Shown piece after piece: positions 42,652 to 51,657 of a stretch of 64,000 bases of DNA. The DNA comes from JAJCYL01 sp040222875 (GTDB lineage Bacteria > Bacteroidota > Bacteroidia > Cytophagales > Cyclobacteriaceae). Positions within the stretch are counted from its first letter, which is position 1. Each line of letters opens with the position of its first letter. A program made the position numbers and the translations under genes. The stretch covers positions 186,001-250,000 of the forward strand of contig JAVKCG010000034.1 of NCBI GenBank assembly GCA_040222875.1, given 5' to 3'. A model generated the notes under the pieces. The model made no database searches, had not been told where the DNA came from, and saw only the letters and a program-made list of their open reading frames with translations.

Positions 42652-42897
42652 CTAGGGTTGGGTGTTAACTTTTAGTAATACAGATTCTAAAGAGTCAATC
42701 TTGTCATTTAGTATAAGAATAGAGTCACTGTGAGCCTTAAAAACAGAATCAGCACCATCTCTGTACTTGTTAAAGATTTCTTGCAAAGTCTCCAATTTAT
42801 ATTCCGCTAAGCCAGTTTCGGAAATTTCAAAAATATTAAAGAGAATCAATACAAAAATTATGATCCAGGGGATTGATTTTAAGATTATTTTTTTCAT
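42652..42897 (-). CDS. hypothetical membrane-anchored coiled-coil protein
   Basis: 81 residues. One N-terminal membrane helix (SIPWIIIFVLILFNIF) is followed by about 50 charged helical residues with heptad-like spacing (ILILNDKIDSLESVLLKV). The start overlaps the preceding gene's stop by 4 bases (ATGA), which supports both frames being translated. The function is unknown. Confidence 0.55.
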   Translation of the reverse strand: MKKIILKSIPWIIIFVLILFNIFEISETGLAEYKLETLQEIFNKYRDGADSVFKAHSDSILILNDKIDSLESVLLKVNTQP

Positions 42898-43148
42898 TCA
42901 GACTTAACTTTTGGTTTACCATTTAAAGTCGGACTACCAGTAAATGATTTGGTTGCCCCATTGAATAACATAATATCGATTGCACTTGATTCGCCCTTTC
43001 TTCTATTCTGATGAATTAATTCATTAAGAGCTTCATTTCCAAAAAATTTCACACTCAGATTTTTTACCACTGATTTTACATCCGGAGTACTTTTATAAAT
43101 CCAATAGATTGGGTATGTCGCAACTGTTCCAAAAGAAATTGCATTCAA
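42894..43148 (-). CDS. hypothetical 84-residue protein, first of the small-gene cluster
   Basis: The only available start is a TTG at 43148, so the true N-terminus is uncertain. The sequence has FGNEALNELIHQNRRKGESS in the middle and a Gly/Ser/Lys-rich end. No family was recognised. It overlaps the next gene by 4 bases and would head the four-gene transcript. A palindromic element lies 35 bases upstream. Confidence 0.45.
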   Translation of the reverse strand: MNAISFGTVATYPIYWIYKSTPDVKSVVKNLSVKFFGNEALNELIHQNRRKGESSAIDIMLFNGATKSFTGSPTLNGKPKVKSE

Positions 43149-43182
43149 TATTCTGGCAAGTCTATGATCACCCCCTTACTCG

Positions 43183-43317
43183 TCCGCGTTTGTAACGCGG
43201 ATGCTTAAAATTTGAGTTTTTAACTCAATATTCCATTTATATCGAAACTTAGTAAAATTTAATTTTTGACGCATTGCAAATGCTCTTAATAATTAATCCT
43301 CGTTACAAACGGACTAG
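43183..43317. repeat. pair of inverted palindromes (REP/MITE-like)
   Basis: TCCGCGTT-TGT-AACGCGGA at 43183-43201 is a perfect 8-bp hairpin. A degraded copy in the opposite orientation, TCCTCGTTACAAACGGAC, is at 43298-43315. The flanks also match (ACTCGTCCG versus ACTAGTCCG after reversal). Together they bracket about 100 AT-rich bases between the small-gene cluster and the next plus-strand gene. Confidence 0.65.
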
Positions 43318-43356
43318 TCAAATTGCAACTCCATCATATTCAGGTAATTAATAATT

Positions 43357-44094
43357 ATGATTAAATTCATAATAAATAACACTGAATCTGTCATGCCAAA
43401 TTCCAACCCCAATCTCCTCATCTCCTATATCAATCTTAGAAAAGCAGTAGGAATTCTCGGTATTGCGCTTCCTGTTATTGTTGTAGTCGGTTCTACATTC
43501 GGCTGTTGTGGTTTGGATGAATTATTGACAGCAATCAGTGCCTATTATCACACCAACATGCGGGATGTATTTGTTGGCATACTTTGCATTCTGGCCATCT
43601 TTATGTTTTCGTACAAAGGCTATGAAAAAAGGGATGATATGGCCGGTGACCTGGCCTGTATTTTTGCCTTAGGAACAGCCCTGTTGCCAACCTCATCAGA
43701 TGGCGCCACCAGTTGTGCAGACCCAGCACAAAATGACCTGATAAGAACCATCCATTTGATTTCCGCAGGGGCACTACTTCTTACTTTCGCCTACTTCTCA
43801 TATTTTCTTTTCACCAAAACAAAACCCGGTGGTGAAGCAGCAATGAGTATTATGAAACAGAAGCGTAACAAATTATACAAGGTTTGCGCCTGGGTAATGG
43901 TTGGGTGCATCGGCCTGATAATCGTTTACTTTCTAGGCTTTGAAGAGCGATATCCACCGACTGGCTTATTCAAGCCTGTATTCTGGCTGGAAGCCATTTC
44001 GCTTTGGGCTTTCGGGTTGTCATGGTTGGTTAAAGGTGAGGTGCTTTTAGCTGATAATGATGAACCGGATGACGAACAAGAATCTGAAGGTTAG
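43357..44094 (+). CDS. multi-pass membrane protein, DUF998-like
   Basis: 245 residues; an internal ATG at 43393 giving 233 residues is equally plausible. Six or so membrane segments are seen. The loop after the first helix reads ISAYYHTNMRDVFVGIL, and another reads ALLPTSSDGATSCADPAQ. The layout is similar to DUF998-type proteins of unknown role. The C-terminus is acidic (DNDEPDDEQESEG). It converges on the ROK gene with a single base between them. Confidence 0.75.
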   Translation: MIKFIINNTESVMPNSNPNLLISYINLRKAVGILGIALPVIVVVGSTFGCCGLDELLTAISAYYHTNMRDVFVGILCILAIFMFSYKGYEKRDDMAGDLACIFALGTALLPTSSDGATSCADPAQNDLIRTIHLISAGALLLTFAYFSYFLFTKTKPGGEAAMSIMKQKRNKLYKVCAWVMVGCIGLIIVYFLGFEERYPPTGLFKPVFWLEAISLWAFGLSWLVKGEVLLADNDEPDDEQESEG

Positions 44095-44095
44095 A

Positions 44096-44944
44096 TCAAA
44101 ATACTTCCTTATCGAACAATAGGGCCCCGGCTCCTAAGACCGATATTTTGGGGTTATCAGAAACTTTAATGGTCAGGCAGTCGACTACCGGAGCGTAAGC
44201 GAATTCTTTGAGTTGATCGTACATGGCATCTTTGAAGAATTCGAAGGACTTACTCACTGATCCGCCTATAATTATTACTTCAGGATCGATACTATAAAGT
44301 ATGGCGTTAATGCAATGCCCCAGATTAGTGCCGTATTCTTCAAGGATTTCAAGAGCGGCTTTATCACCTACAGCTGCTTGTTCGTAGACTTCCAACCCGG
44401 TGGTTTGATGAACATTTTCAAAAAACTGGCCTGAACAATAATATTCAAAATTGTGATCCTTGAAAGGCAGCATGCCAAACTCTCCAGCTCCACAATTATG
44501 ACCAGCATATAATTTATCGTTGATAATAATTCCTGCAGCAACCCCGGTACCAATGATCAATCCTAAAATGTCACTTCTTCCCTGCCCCTTCCCGAAGAAT
44601 TTTTCGCCCAGGGCAAAGCAGTTCGCATCATTGTTGATTGCCACTGGTACATTGAAGCGCTCTTTCAAAATTCCGGCAAGCGGCAATACATCCCACGATG
44701 GTATATTTTGAATGTCGTAAAGAACACCGTCTTTATTAACAATGCCAGGAACACCCACTCCAATCCCGGCAATGTCATTATCAAAAACGCTTTCAATGTT
44801 TGCAATTACTTCATCAATCACAATCTGTTTGGCAGCATTAGAGCAAATAAGTTTTCTGGATTCAGCCTCTACCTTATCGCCAACAATCCTGGCTGAAAGA
44901 ACCTTGGTACCGCCAAGATCAACCCCGATAATTGGTTTTTGCAT
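44096..44944 (-). CDS. ROK-family sugar kinase or regulator-like kinase
   Basis: 282 residues. The ATP-binding DLGGTK is at residues 9-14, with AINNDANCFALGEKF and LIIGTGVAAGII as further family blocks, and VIIIGGSVSKSFEFF near the end. The zinc-binding CxCGxxGCxE motif of most ROK proteins is absent; the corresponding region reads GEFGMLPFKDHNFEYYCSGQ. No N-terminal helix-turn-helix exists, so it is a kinase rather than a repressor. The gene is directly downstream of an MFS sugar transporter, suggesting a hexose is taken up and phosphorylated. Confidence 0.88.
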   Translation of the reverse strand: MQKPIIGVDLGGTKVLSARIVGDKVEAESRKLICSNAAKQIVIDEVIANIESVFDNDIAGIGVGVPGIVNKDGVLYDIQNIPSWDVLPLAGILKERFNVPVAINNDANCFALGEKFFGKGQGRSDILGLIIGTGVAAGIIINDKLYAGHNCGAGEFGMLPFKDHNFEYYCSGQFFENVHQTTGLEVYEQAAVGDKAALEILEEYGTNLGHCINAILYSIDPEVIIIGGSVSKSFEFFKDAMYDQLKEFAYAPVVDCLTIKVSDNPKISVLGAGALLFDKEVF

Positions 44945-46168
44945 CTAGCTAATTGTTTTGTTGTTGATCAAAGGCTTCGACCAAATACCAATGCTCAAGA
45001 TGTAGCCAAGAGCAACGAAATTAAAAGCCATACCAAGTTGCAATCCAACAGCATCCCCGATTGCCCCAATTATTAGAGGAAGAATTGCTCCGCCAGCAAT
45101 GCCAGTTACTAGAATACCGGAGAACGAACCGTGATGAGTAGCTACTGAATTCAATGCTAGTGAAACAATGACTGACCACATGATTGAAATAAAAAACCCT
45201 ACAGCCGGGAAACCCAATAGTGCCATTTGTTTACTTCCAAAAAGGGCAATAGCCAAAATCAAAATGGCTGCAATTGAAAAACCAATTAGCACTCTACGGC
45301 TGTCAATAAATTTTAACAGGACTAACCCCAAAACTGTACCAGCTGTCATCAATCCCCAAAAGAGGGAAACGATACCAGCTCCATCTGTTTGTGGATCAAC
45401 CCTATGATAAGTTTGCAAAAACTCGCTCATGAAATTGGCGACTCCTTGCTCTAAACCTACATAACAGAATATCCCGAAAAAATAAAGGATGACTATGGGG
45501 TTTTTTAGCAGGGTGAAATGTGTCTGCAATGCCCCCACCTTTTCATCTTCCTTCAACACAACCTTTGGGAAGCTGGTCATCCCAATCACTACTACCATAA
45601 TCAAGCTGATAATAGCAAAAACCCAATAGAGTGAAACCCAGGGCAAATTATCAGGTGCCAGCCCAGCAATCAGGTCTAAAAAGCCGTCTTGATTGCTCTC
45701 TCCTGATACCAAGGCCGAATAAACCAATGGGCTCAGAAAGGAAGCCAATCCAAAGAATAACTGGCCCAATACTGAATTGAATGCAAAATGGCTTTCGCCA
45801 CCTGCCACCCTAAGCAACGGATTGATCGCTACCTGAAGCACTGCCATTCCTGATCCTATCATAAAAAGAGAGAAAAGATAAATGTAGAATTGGGGGAAAA
45901 GGGCCAGCAATTGTGCCCCCAGGAAAGCCACCAAAAATGCCATTACCATCATTTTCTTTTCGCCGTACTTTTCTACCAATACCCCTGCGGGGATGGAGAA
46001 AACGCCATAAGCGATGAAAAAGGCAAATGGCAATAAGGCCACTGTAGTGAGACTGAGGTCAAAACTCTTAATGACATCTGGAACTAACGGGCCTATAATA
46101 TTTGTCAGGAAAGAAATCACAAAAAATGTGAGAATGATCAACGCAACTATGTAGCTTTTTTTGGTCAT
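44945..46168 (-). CDS. MFS sugar transporter (FucP/NagP-like)
   Basis: 407 residues, 12 membrane segments. The first loop GPLVPDVIKSFDLSLTTVALLPFAFFIAYG and the GVLVEKYGEKK cytoplasmic loop fit the fucose/N-acetylglucosamine permease group common in Bacteroidota. Its stop codon abuts the ROK start, so the two genes form a transport-and-phosphorylation unit. The exact sugar is unknown. The first gene on the opposite strand starts 36 bases away. Confidence 0.88.
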   Translation of the reverse strand: MTKKSYIVALIILTFFVISFLTNIIGPLVPDVIKSFDLSLTTVALLPFAFFIAYGVFSIPAGVLVEKYGEKKMMVMAFLVAFLGAQLLALFPQFYIYLFSLFMIGSGMAVLQVAINPLLRVAGGESHFAFNSVLGQLFFGLASFLSPLVYSALVSGESNQDGFLDLIAGLAPDNLPWVSLYWVFAIISLIMVVVIGMTSFPKVVLKEDEKVGALQTHFTLLKNPIVILYFFGIFCYVGLEQGVANFMSEFLQTYHRVDPQTDGAGIVSLFWGLMTAGTVLGLVLLKFIDSRRVLIGFSIAAILILAIALFGSKQMALLGFPAVGFFISIMWSVIVSLALNSVATHHGSFSGILVTGIAGGAILPLIIGAIGDAVGLQLGMAFNFVALGYILSIGIWSKPLINNKTIS

Positions 46169-46203
46169 GATTGAGAATCCGGTTCAGCTAAAATAACCCA
46201 ACC

Positions 46204-47421
46204 ATGTTACTTTTAACATTCCTCAAATACGATCAATTGAAACCTGTCCGCCTTCCGCTGCCCATTAGGCTTTGGAACACTTTTGGAAGCGTTGTTCCTT
46301 CAAACCTATCAAGAGATGCATTGATGAAAGCGGCATCAAACGAGACAGGGCTAACCGATTTTGGAGATGAATTTTTTATTGAGCCACTGGATGTGCTGCT
46401 AACATCGATTCAAGAGGAGGCCAGGCTTCACCGTTTTGGGAAATTTGTGATTAGAAAAAGGATGATTGGGCTTTTGACTAATCGCCTAAAGGCACAACAC
46501 TTCTTCAAAATGCATCCTGAGATTCTCGATATCGAATTAGAGCCCCCAATTGTCATTGCAGGCCTTCAGCGGACGGGAACAACATTTCTACAGCGATTGC
46601 TAGCGATCCATCCTAATTTGAGGCCACTTCTATCTTGGGAAGCTTTAAACCCAGCTCCCTTTCTCAATTGGCAACGGCGGGAAAATGATCCGAGATTGAA
46701 GGAAAGTAAGAAGGCAGTTGAGGGTCTGAAGTACATTAATCCTAAGTTCTTTGCAATCCATCCGATAGAATATGATGTTCCTGAAGAAGAAATATTGCTG
46801 CTTGATATTTCATTCATGAGCACAGTAGCCGAGGCCACAATGCATGTGCCTACCTACTCTGATTGGCTGGTAAAACAAGACCACACACCGGCGTATGAAT
46901 ACATGAAGAAGCTGCTGCAATTGTTGACCTGGCAAAAAACAAACAACAGCAAAAGATGGGTACTTAAAACACCACATCACCTTGAATATTTAGATGTTTT
47001 GAGGAAAGTATTTCCTGGATGTACCATTATCCAAACCCACAGGGATCCACTGATTACAGTGCCTTCACTTTGCAGCATGATCTGGCATGGTCGTTTCATT
47101 TTTTCAAATGATGTGGATGCAACAGATATTGGTAGGCATTGGTTTGCTAAAATTCAGCGGATGGTTGAGGAGTCAACCGAATTTCGAAGTTCAGTTCAAA
47201 GTGAGGGATTCATCGATTTAGATTACAAGGATTTGATTGCTGAACCCATCTCTGCTGTTCAGGGTATTTTCAGTAAAACGGGACTTGTAGTCGATGATGA
47301 GCTTATCACCAGCCTTGACTCTGCTCTAAAGTCGAACCATGTAAAAAAGTATGGCACTCATAGGTATGAGTTGAAGGATTTTGGGTTGACGGAGGAAGAG
47401 ATTACGAAGGCATTGAGTTGA
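46204..47421 (+). CDS. sulfotransferase-family protein
   Basis: 405 residues. The 5'-phosphosulfate loop of PAPS-dependent sulfotransferases is seen as GLQRTGTTFLQRLLAIHP at about residues 119-136. The 3'-phosphate block reads THRDPLITVPSLCSM. A basic HRFGKFVIRKRM segment precedes the core. It would transfer sulfate from PAPS to an alcohol or sugar; the acceptor is unknown. It is followed by a repeat-rich non-coding stretch. Confidence 0.85.
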   Translation: MLLLTFLKYDQLKPVRLPLPIRLWNTFGSVVPSNLSRDALMKAASNETGLTDFGDEFFIEPLDVLLTSIQEEARLHRFGKFVIRKRMIGLLTNRLKAQHFFKMHPEILDIELEPPIVIAGLQRTGTTFLQRLLAIHPNLRPLLSWEALNPAPFLNWQRRENDPRLKESKKAVEGLKYINPKFFAIHPIEYDVPEEEILLLDISFMSTVAEATMHVPTYSDWLVKQDHTPAYEYMKKLLQLLTWQKTNNSKRWVLKTPHHLEYLDVLRKVFPGCTIIQTHRDPLITVPSLCSMIWHGRFIFSNDVDATDIGRHWFAKIQRMVEESTEFRSSVQSEGFIDLDYKDLIAEPISAVQGIFSKTGLVVDDELITSLDSALKSNHVKKYGTHRYELKDFGLTEEEITKALS

Positions 47422-47442
47422 GAACGTCACTTGGCTCCTTCA

Positions 47443-47640
47443 TTTCTTTTCGTAAGATGAAAAGAAACGAAGCAAAAGAGAAATCATAGCAAAACAATGC
47501 TCCCGACACACAAGCTCCGCTTACCCCGCTGTTTTTGTTTGGCCTGCGCTCCTAAGCGGATATAGGTAGTCAGAGCTCTTGGGGGCGACGTTGAGTGTTT
47601 AAGTTCAGGGCCGTGGTCTGTGTCTCCACAGACCACCATG
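47443..47640. repeat. non-coding repeat region with two hairpins
   Basis: TTTCTTTTC / GAAAAGAAA (47443-47467) forms a 9-bp stem just after the sulfotransferase and may end its transcript. GTGGTCTGTG-TCTC-CACAGACCAC (47613-47636) is a perfect 10-bp stem with a four-base loop just downstream of the dihydrofolate reductase gene, and could end that transcript. The stretch between, rich in short ACAAGCTCCGC-like words, has the look of repetitive DNA. Confidence 0.6.
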
Positions 47641-47651
47641 CCTATACTAAC

Positions 47652-48158
47652 TCACCTCTCATAAACCACAAAATCAAATGCATGCTTATGCCTTTCATCA
47701 ATTGAGTGTGGCCGCCTTGAAATTTCCTCCCATTCAGATTTATCAAATTCGGGGAAAAATGTGTCCCCTTCAAAAGTTGATCGAATCTCGGTGATGTAAA
47801 GCCTGTCAGCATGTTCCATCCCCATGCTGTAAATCTCCCCACCCCCGATGATGAAACATTCCTTTTCCGAATTGTTTCCAGCAATTTCCAAAGCGGTTTT
47901 AACAGAATGAGCAACAAGGCAATCGTTACAATCCTCAGGTTGGTAATCCTTGTTTCGGGTAACTATTACGTTGGTGCGATTTTTTAATGGGCGGTATTTT
48001 GCGGGGATCGAGTCGTAATTCTTGCGGCCCATGATAACATGATGACCCTTGGTTGTTTCCATGAAATATTTCATGTCGTCTGGTAAATGCCAAACCAAGT
48101 CATTGTCTTTACCAATAACCATGTTCTCAGATACTGCCGCAATCATTGAAACTATCAT
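47652..48158 (-). CDS. folA: dihydrofolate reductase
   Basis: 168 residues from the ATG at 48158; a longer frame to 48236 lies wholly inside fmt and is not credible. The enzyme reduces dihydrofolate to tetrahydrofolate. The substrate-binding LVWHLPDDM with catalytic acid at residues 27-28 is seen, as are VIMGRKNYDSIP and FIIGGGEIY for NADPH binding. The start overlaps the fmt stop by ATGA, so a folate-producing and a folate-using enzyme are cotranslated. Confidence 0.94.
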   Translation of the reverse strand: MIVSMIAAVSENMVIGKDNDLVWHLPDDMKYFMETTKGHHVIMGRKNYDSIPAKYRPLKNRTNVIVTRNKDYQPEDCNDCLVAHSVKTALEIAGNNSEKECFIIGGGEIYSMGMEHADRLYITEIRSTFEGDTFFPEFDKSEWEEISRRPHSIDERHKHAFDFVVYER

Positions 48159-49069
48159 AGCTTGTACCCTTTTAGAAAATCTTCCACATTCATTCGCTTT
48201 TTCCCTTCCAATTGAATTTCCAATAGGTGAACCCAACCATCTGCACAGCCAAATTTCAGGTAGGTTTTGTTATCTGATCGAACAGCACCTGCCTCAGCAT
48301 GATCGTATTCTTCAACAGTGGCTTTGTATACTTTCAACACCTTTCCATCAAGCCTGGTCCAGGCAGCTGGATATGGCGATAAGCCCCGAACGAAATTGTA
48401 AATCTCGTTTCCTGTTCTATTCCAATTGATCTCGCAAGTATCCCTGAATATTTTCGGAGCTGGCCTTAATTCAGAACTGGCTTGCTGTGGTCTTTCTTCA
48501 TAGCCATCTGAAGCAATGGCTTTCACAGTTTTCAAAACCAAATGCGCCCCTTTGTCCATCAATCTTCGATAAAGGTCACCCACATTATCGGTGTAGTTAA
48601 TTGGCTCTTTTTCCTGAAAAATGATGTCGCCTGTATCTATTTGATGCTTCAGGAAAAAAGTAGTGACACCAGTTTCTTTTTCACCATTTATAATGGCCCA
48701 ATTAATAGGTGCTGCCCCTCTGTATTGTGGTAATAGCGAGGCATGTAAATTAAAAGTACCTAAGGGAGGCATATTCCAAACCACCTCTGGCAACATCCTA
48801 AAAGCCACAACAACTTGAAGGTCAGCCTGAAGGCTTTTCAGTTCATTCAAAAAATCCTCATTTTTCAACTTTTCGGGTTGAAGAATTTTTAGATCGGCAG
48901 ATAATGCATATTCCTTTACCGCCGATTGGCCAAGTTTCTTACCCCTACCCTGCGGTTTATCTGGCGCTGTGATCACCCCTACTACACTCACCTGGTTTTC
49001 AACCATAATTTGCAATGAAGGGACTGCAAACTCCGGAGTACCCATAAAAACTACCCTTAAATCCTTCAT
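48155..49069 (-). CDS. fmt: methionyl-tRNA formyltransferase
   Basis: 304 residues. Fmt adds a formyl group from 10-formyltetrahydrofolate to initiator Met-tRNA. Conserved blocks are VVFMGTPEFAVPSL at the start, FNLHASLLPQYRGAAPINWA with the catalytic Asn and His, and HQIDTGDII with the catalytic Asp. The C-terminal OB-like domain follows. No def gene is nearby. It is translated upstream of folA with a four-base overlap. Confidence 0.96.
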   Translation of the reverse strand: MKDLRVVFMGTPEFAVPSLQIMVENQVSVVGVITAPDKPQGRGKKLGQSAVKEYALSADLKILQPEKLKNEDFLNELKSLQADLQVVVAFRMLPEVVWNMPPLGTFNLHASLLPQYRGAAPINWAIINGEKETGVTTFFLKHQIDTGDIIFQEKEPINYTDNVGDLYRRLMDKGAHLVLKTVKAIASDGYEERPQQASSELRPAPKIFRDTCEINWNRTGNEIYNFVRGLSPYPAAWTRLDGKVLKVYKATVEEYDHAEAGAVRSDNKTYLKFGCADGWVHLLEIQLEGKKRMNVEDFLKGYKL

Positions 49070-49165
49070 AGTGCGAACTTAAGTAAAGTTGAATCAGCTT
49101 AAAAATTCAATGATTACACCGACGGTAACCGTTTAAAATTTCCACTTTTAAAAAGAGTTCAGCTA

Positions 49166-49186
49166 TTGACATATTGAACGTGTCAA
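49166..49186. promoter_or_regulatory. inverted repeat upstream of the FtsX-like permease gene
   Basis: TTGACA (49166-49171) and TGTCAA (49181-49186) are exact reverse complements with a 9-base spacer, 19 bases before the permease ATG at 49205. It may be an operator. No regulator was assigned. Confidence 0.35.
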
Positions 49187-49204
49187 ACTCAAAATATCTT
49201 AGTA

Positions 49205-51634
49205 ATGCTTAAGAACTTCATAAAGATTGGGTTGCGTAATCTGATCAGAAACAAGGGAATCTCACTCATTAATATTTCAGGTCTGGCGGTAGGAATAGCC
49301 TGTTCGCTCCTGATATTCGCTTACGTGGTTGATGAAACCAATTACGATGATTTCTATGAAAACCAGGAATCACTTTATAGGGTACAGCTTCACCGCACTT
49401 TTCCGGGAAGGGAGTCATGGTTTGCAACCACACCTATACCCATGGGTGCTACACTAACCTCAGACATGCCTGAGGTGGCCGATGCTACACGGTTGTTCGA
49501 AATTTTCAACGAACTGCAAGTAAGCCCTAATGGTGAGGATCAATTTTTTGAAACCAAAATATTGGCCGCGGATTCTAACTTTTTTAAAGTGTTTTCTTTT
49601 CCATTTGCGGATGGCAGCAAAAATGACGCACTACTCACACCCAACACTCTGGTGCTCTCTGAGTCTACGGCCATTAAATATTTTGGAAGAAGTAATGTAG
49701 TAGGTGAAACCCTTGAACTTCAGGGCAATCAATCATGGAATGTGGGTGGGGTAATTAAAGATTTACCGAAAAGAAGCCACTTCGAGTTTGATATCCTGCT
49801 TTCATTTAATTCATTCCCTCAGGTAGCTAACAATAATTTCTGGGGGTCTTATTCCTGTTACAACTATGTGAAGCTGAAAGAAGGCGTCAACCCCTCTGCA
49901 ATTGAAACTAAAATCCCGCAGGTTATTGAGCAGTACATGGGCCCGCAGGTGGAGTCAATTGTGGGCACTGCCTATGAAGATTATGTAGCGGCTGGAAACA
50001 ACCACAACTACTTTTTAATGCCGCTGCGGGATATCCATCTGAAGTCCAATCTCCAAAGGGAAATCAAGCCCAATGGAAACATTAACTATATCTACTTCTT
50101 TTCACTGATTGCCGTGATGATATTGGTGATCGCTTGCTTCAATTTCATGAATTTATCTACCGCAGCTTCGGTAAAGAGAGCCAAAGAAGTAGGGATGAGG
50201 AAAGTGTTGGGTTCTGAAAAGAGATGGCTTGTTGCTCAATTCCTTACTGAGTCAATAGTCGTTACTTGCATATCTACATTGCTAGCCACTGGGTTATTCT
50301 TTTACCAACTTCCATTTTTTAATGATTTAGCTGGGAAGAATATAGCAATCTCAGACTTCTCAATTGATGCAGTTGCATTTCTTCTACTTTCATTGATATT
50401 GGTTGTTGGAGTTTTTGCTGGAAGTTACCCTGCATTTTTCATAAGCTCTTTCGGTACCCTGAAAATTCTGAAGGGTGGTTTGAAGTTGCAGAATAAAAAA
50501 TGGTCTCTCAGAAATATTTTGGTGGTGTCCCAATTTGGTGTGTCCGTTTTTCTTGTAGTTGCCACTTTGCTGATCATAAGGCAGACCAATCACATGATGA
50601 ACCAAAGCCTTGGTTTTGAAAAAGACCAGATTTTAGTTATCGAAAGAGCTAATGCGACATCAAATTTGGAGCAGTTTATGAGTTCGCTGAAATCATCCAG
50701 TGCCGTAAAAGAAGTATCAGCAACTGTACATGTGCCGGGGAGGCAAATTGGAGGTGGCACCTTTGAGGCCATCGGTATTCCTGCTACCGAAAGATACCTG
50801 TTCGACGCCATGACGGTGGACTACAACTTTGCAGAAGCCTATGGCCTAAAGCTCATCAAAGGTCGGTTTTATGATGACAACCTGCCTAGTGATACCGCCT
50901 CTGTTGTGATCAACCAGGCTACTGTGGATATGGTAGGTTGGGATGACCCTATTGGAAAAGAAATTCTTCCAACCAGTGGCACCAGGCTGAAAATAATTGG
51001 AGTGGTTGAAGACTTTCACTATGCTTCACTACATGAACAAATCTCCCCGCTTGTATTTTTCGGGATTCCACGAAGAAATTTGATGGACAATCCACCATCA
51101 CTGCTATCCGTGAGAATCGAGGCTGGGAACAACATGAACCAGGCGGTTGATTTTATTGAAGGCAAGTGGTCAGAATGGAACCCCGGGAACAACCCTGAAT
51201 ACAGTTTTTTGGATGCAGAATTTGATTCATTATATGAACAAGAGCAAAACTTTGCGTCAATATTCAGTTCATTAGCAAGCCTCGCAATCTTCATCGCTAT
51301 AGTTGGCGTACTTGGACTATCCGCATTTATATCGGCTCAGCGAATTAAAGAGGTTGGGATTAGAAAAGTACTGGGTGCCAGCATCTCACAGTTGTTGCTT
51401 TTGTTATCGGTTGATTTCGTACAACTGGTCTTAATCGCCAATTTACTAGTTGCCCCCCTACTCTATTTCGCTTTGTCTGAATGGCTGAGCAATTATCCTT
51501 ATAGTGTGGGTGTTCCTTTAGATCTGTTGGTATTTACTGCGCTGGGCAGTATGGTAATTGTGATCATGGCCGTAAGTTATCATGCTTATAGGGCAGCAAT
51601 CACCAACCCATCTAAGACGTTGAAGTGTGAGTGA
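49205..51634 (+). CDS. FtsX-like ABC transporter permease (MacB type)
   Basis: 809 residues, same two-half layout as the protein at 22999-25452. The opening LKNFIKIGLRNLIRNKGISL is typical. FtsX blocks read KEVGMRKVLGSEKRWL and KEVGIRKVLGASISQL. It lies alone between the divergent fmt gene and the convergent giant surface-protein gene, and no ATPase partner is adjacent. Confidence 0.9.
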   Translation: MLKNFIKIGLRNLIRNKGISLINISGLAVGIACSLLIFAYVVDETNYDDFYENQESLYRVQLHRTFPGRESWFATTPIPMGATLTSDMPEVADATRLFEIFNELQVSPNGEDQFFETKILAADSNFFKVFSFPFADGSKNDALLTPNTLVLSESTAIKYFGRSNVVGETLELQGNQSWNVGGVIKDLPKRSHFEFDILLSFNSFPQVANNNFWGSYSCYNYVKLKEGVNPSAIETKIPQVIEQYMGPQVESIVGTAYEDYVAAGNNHNYFLMPLRDIHLKSNLQREIKPNGNINYIYFFSLIAVMILVIACFNFMNLSTAASVKRAKEVGMRKVLGSEKRWLVAQFLTESIVVTCISTLLATGLFFYQLPFFNDLAGKNIAISDFSIDAVAFLLLSLILVVGVFAGSYPAFFISSFGTLKILKGGLKLQNKKWSLRNILVVSQFGVSVFLVVATLLIIRQTNHMMNQSLGFEKDQILVIERANATSNLEQFMSSLKSSSAVKEVSATVHVPGRQIGGGTFEAIGIPATERYLFDAMTVDYNFAEAYGLKLIKGRFYDDNLPSDTASVVINQATVDMVGWDDPIGKEILPTSGTRLKIIGVVEDFHYASLHEQISPLVFFGIPRRNLMDNPPSLLSVRIEAGNNMNQAVDFIEGKWSEWNPGNNPEYSFLDAEFDSLYEQEQNFASIFSSLASLAIFIAIVGVLGLSAFISAQRIKEVGIRKVLGASISQLLLLLSVDFVQLVLIANLLVAPLLYFALSEWLSNYPYSVGVPLDLLVFTALGSMVIVIMAVSYHAYRAAITNPSKTLKCE

Positions 51635-51657
51635 CGTAATTCCATAATAAATTGGCT

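Noticed and set aside
48159..48236. N-terminal extension of dihydrofolate reductase
   Set aside because: The extra 26 residues lie inside fmt and precede the conserved DHFR start MIVSMIAAVS, while the ATG at 48158 overlaps the fmt stop in the usual ATGA way.
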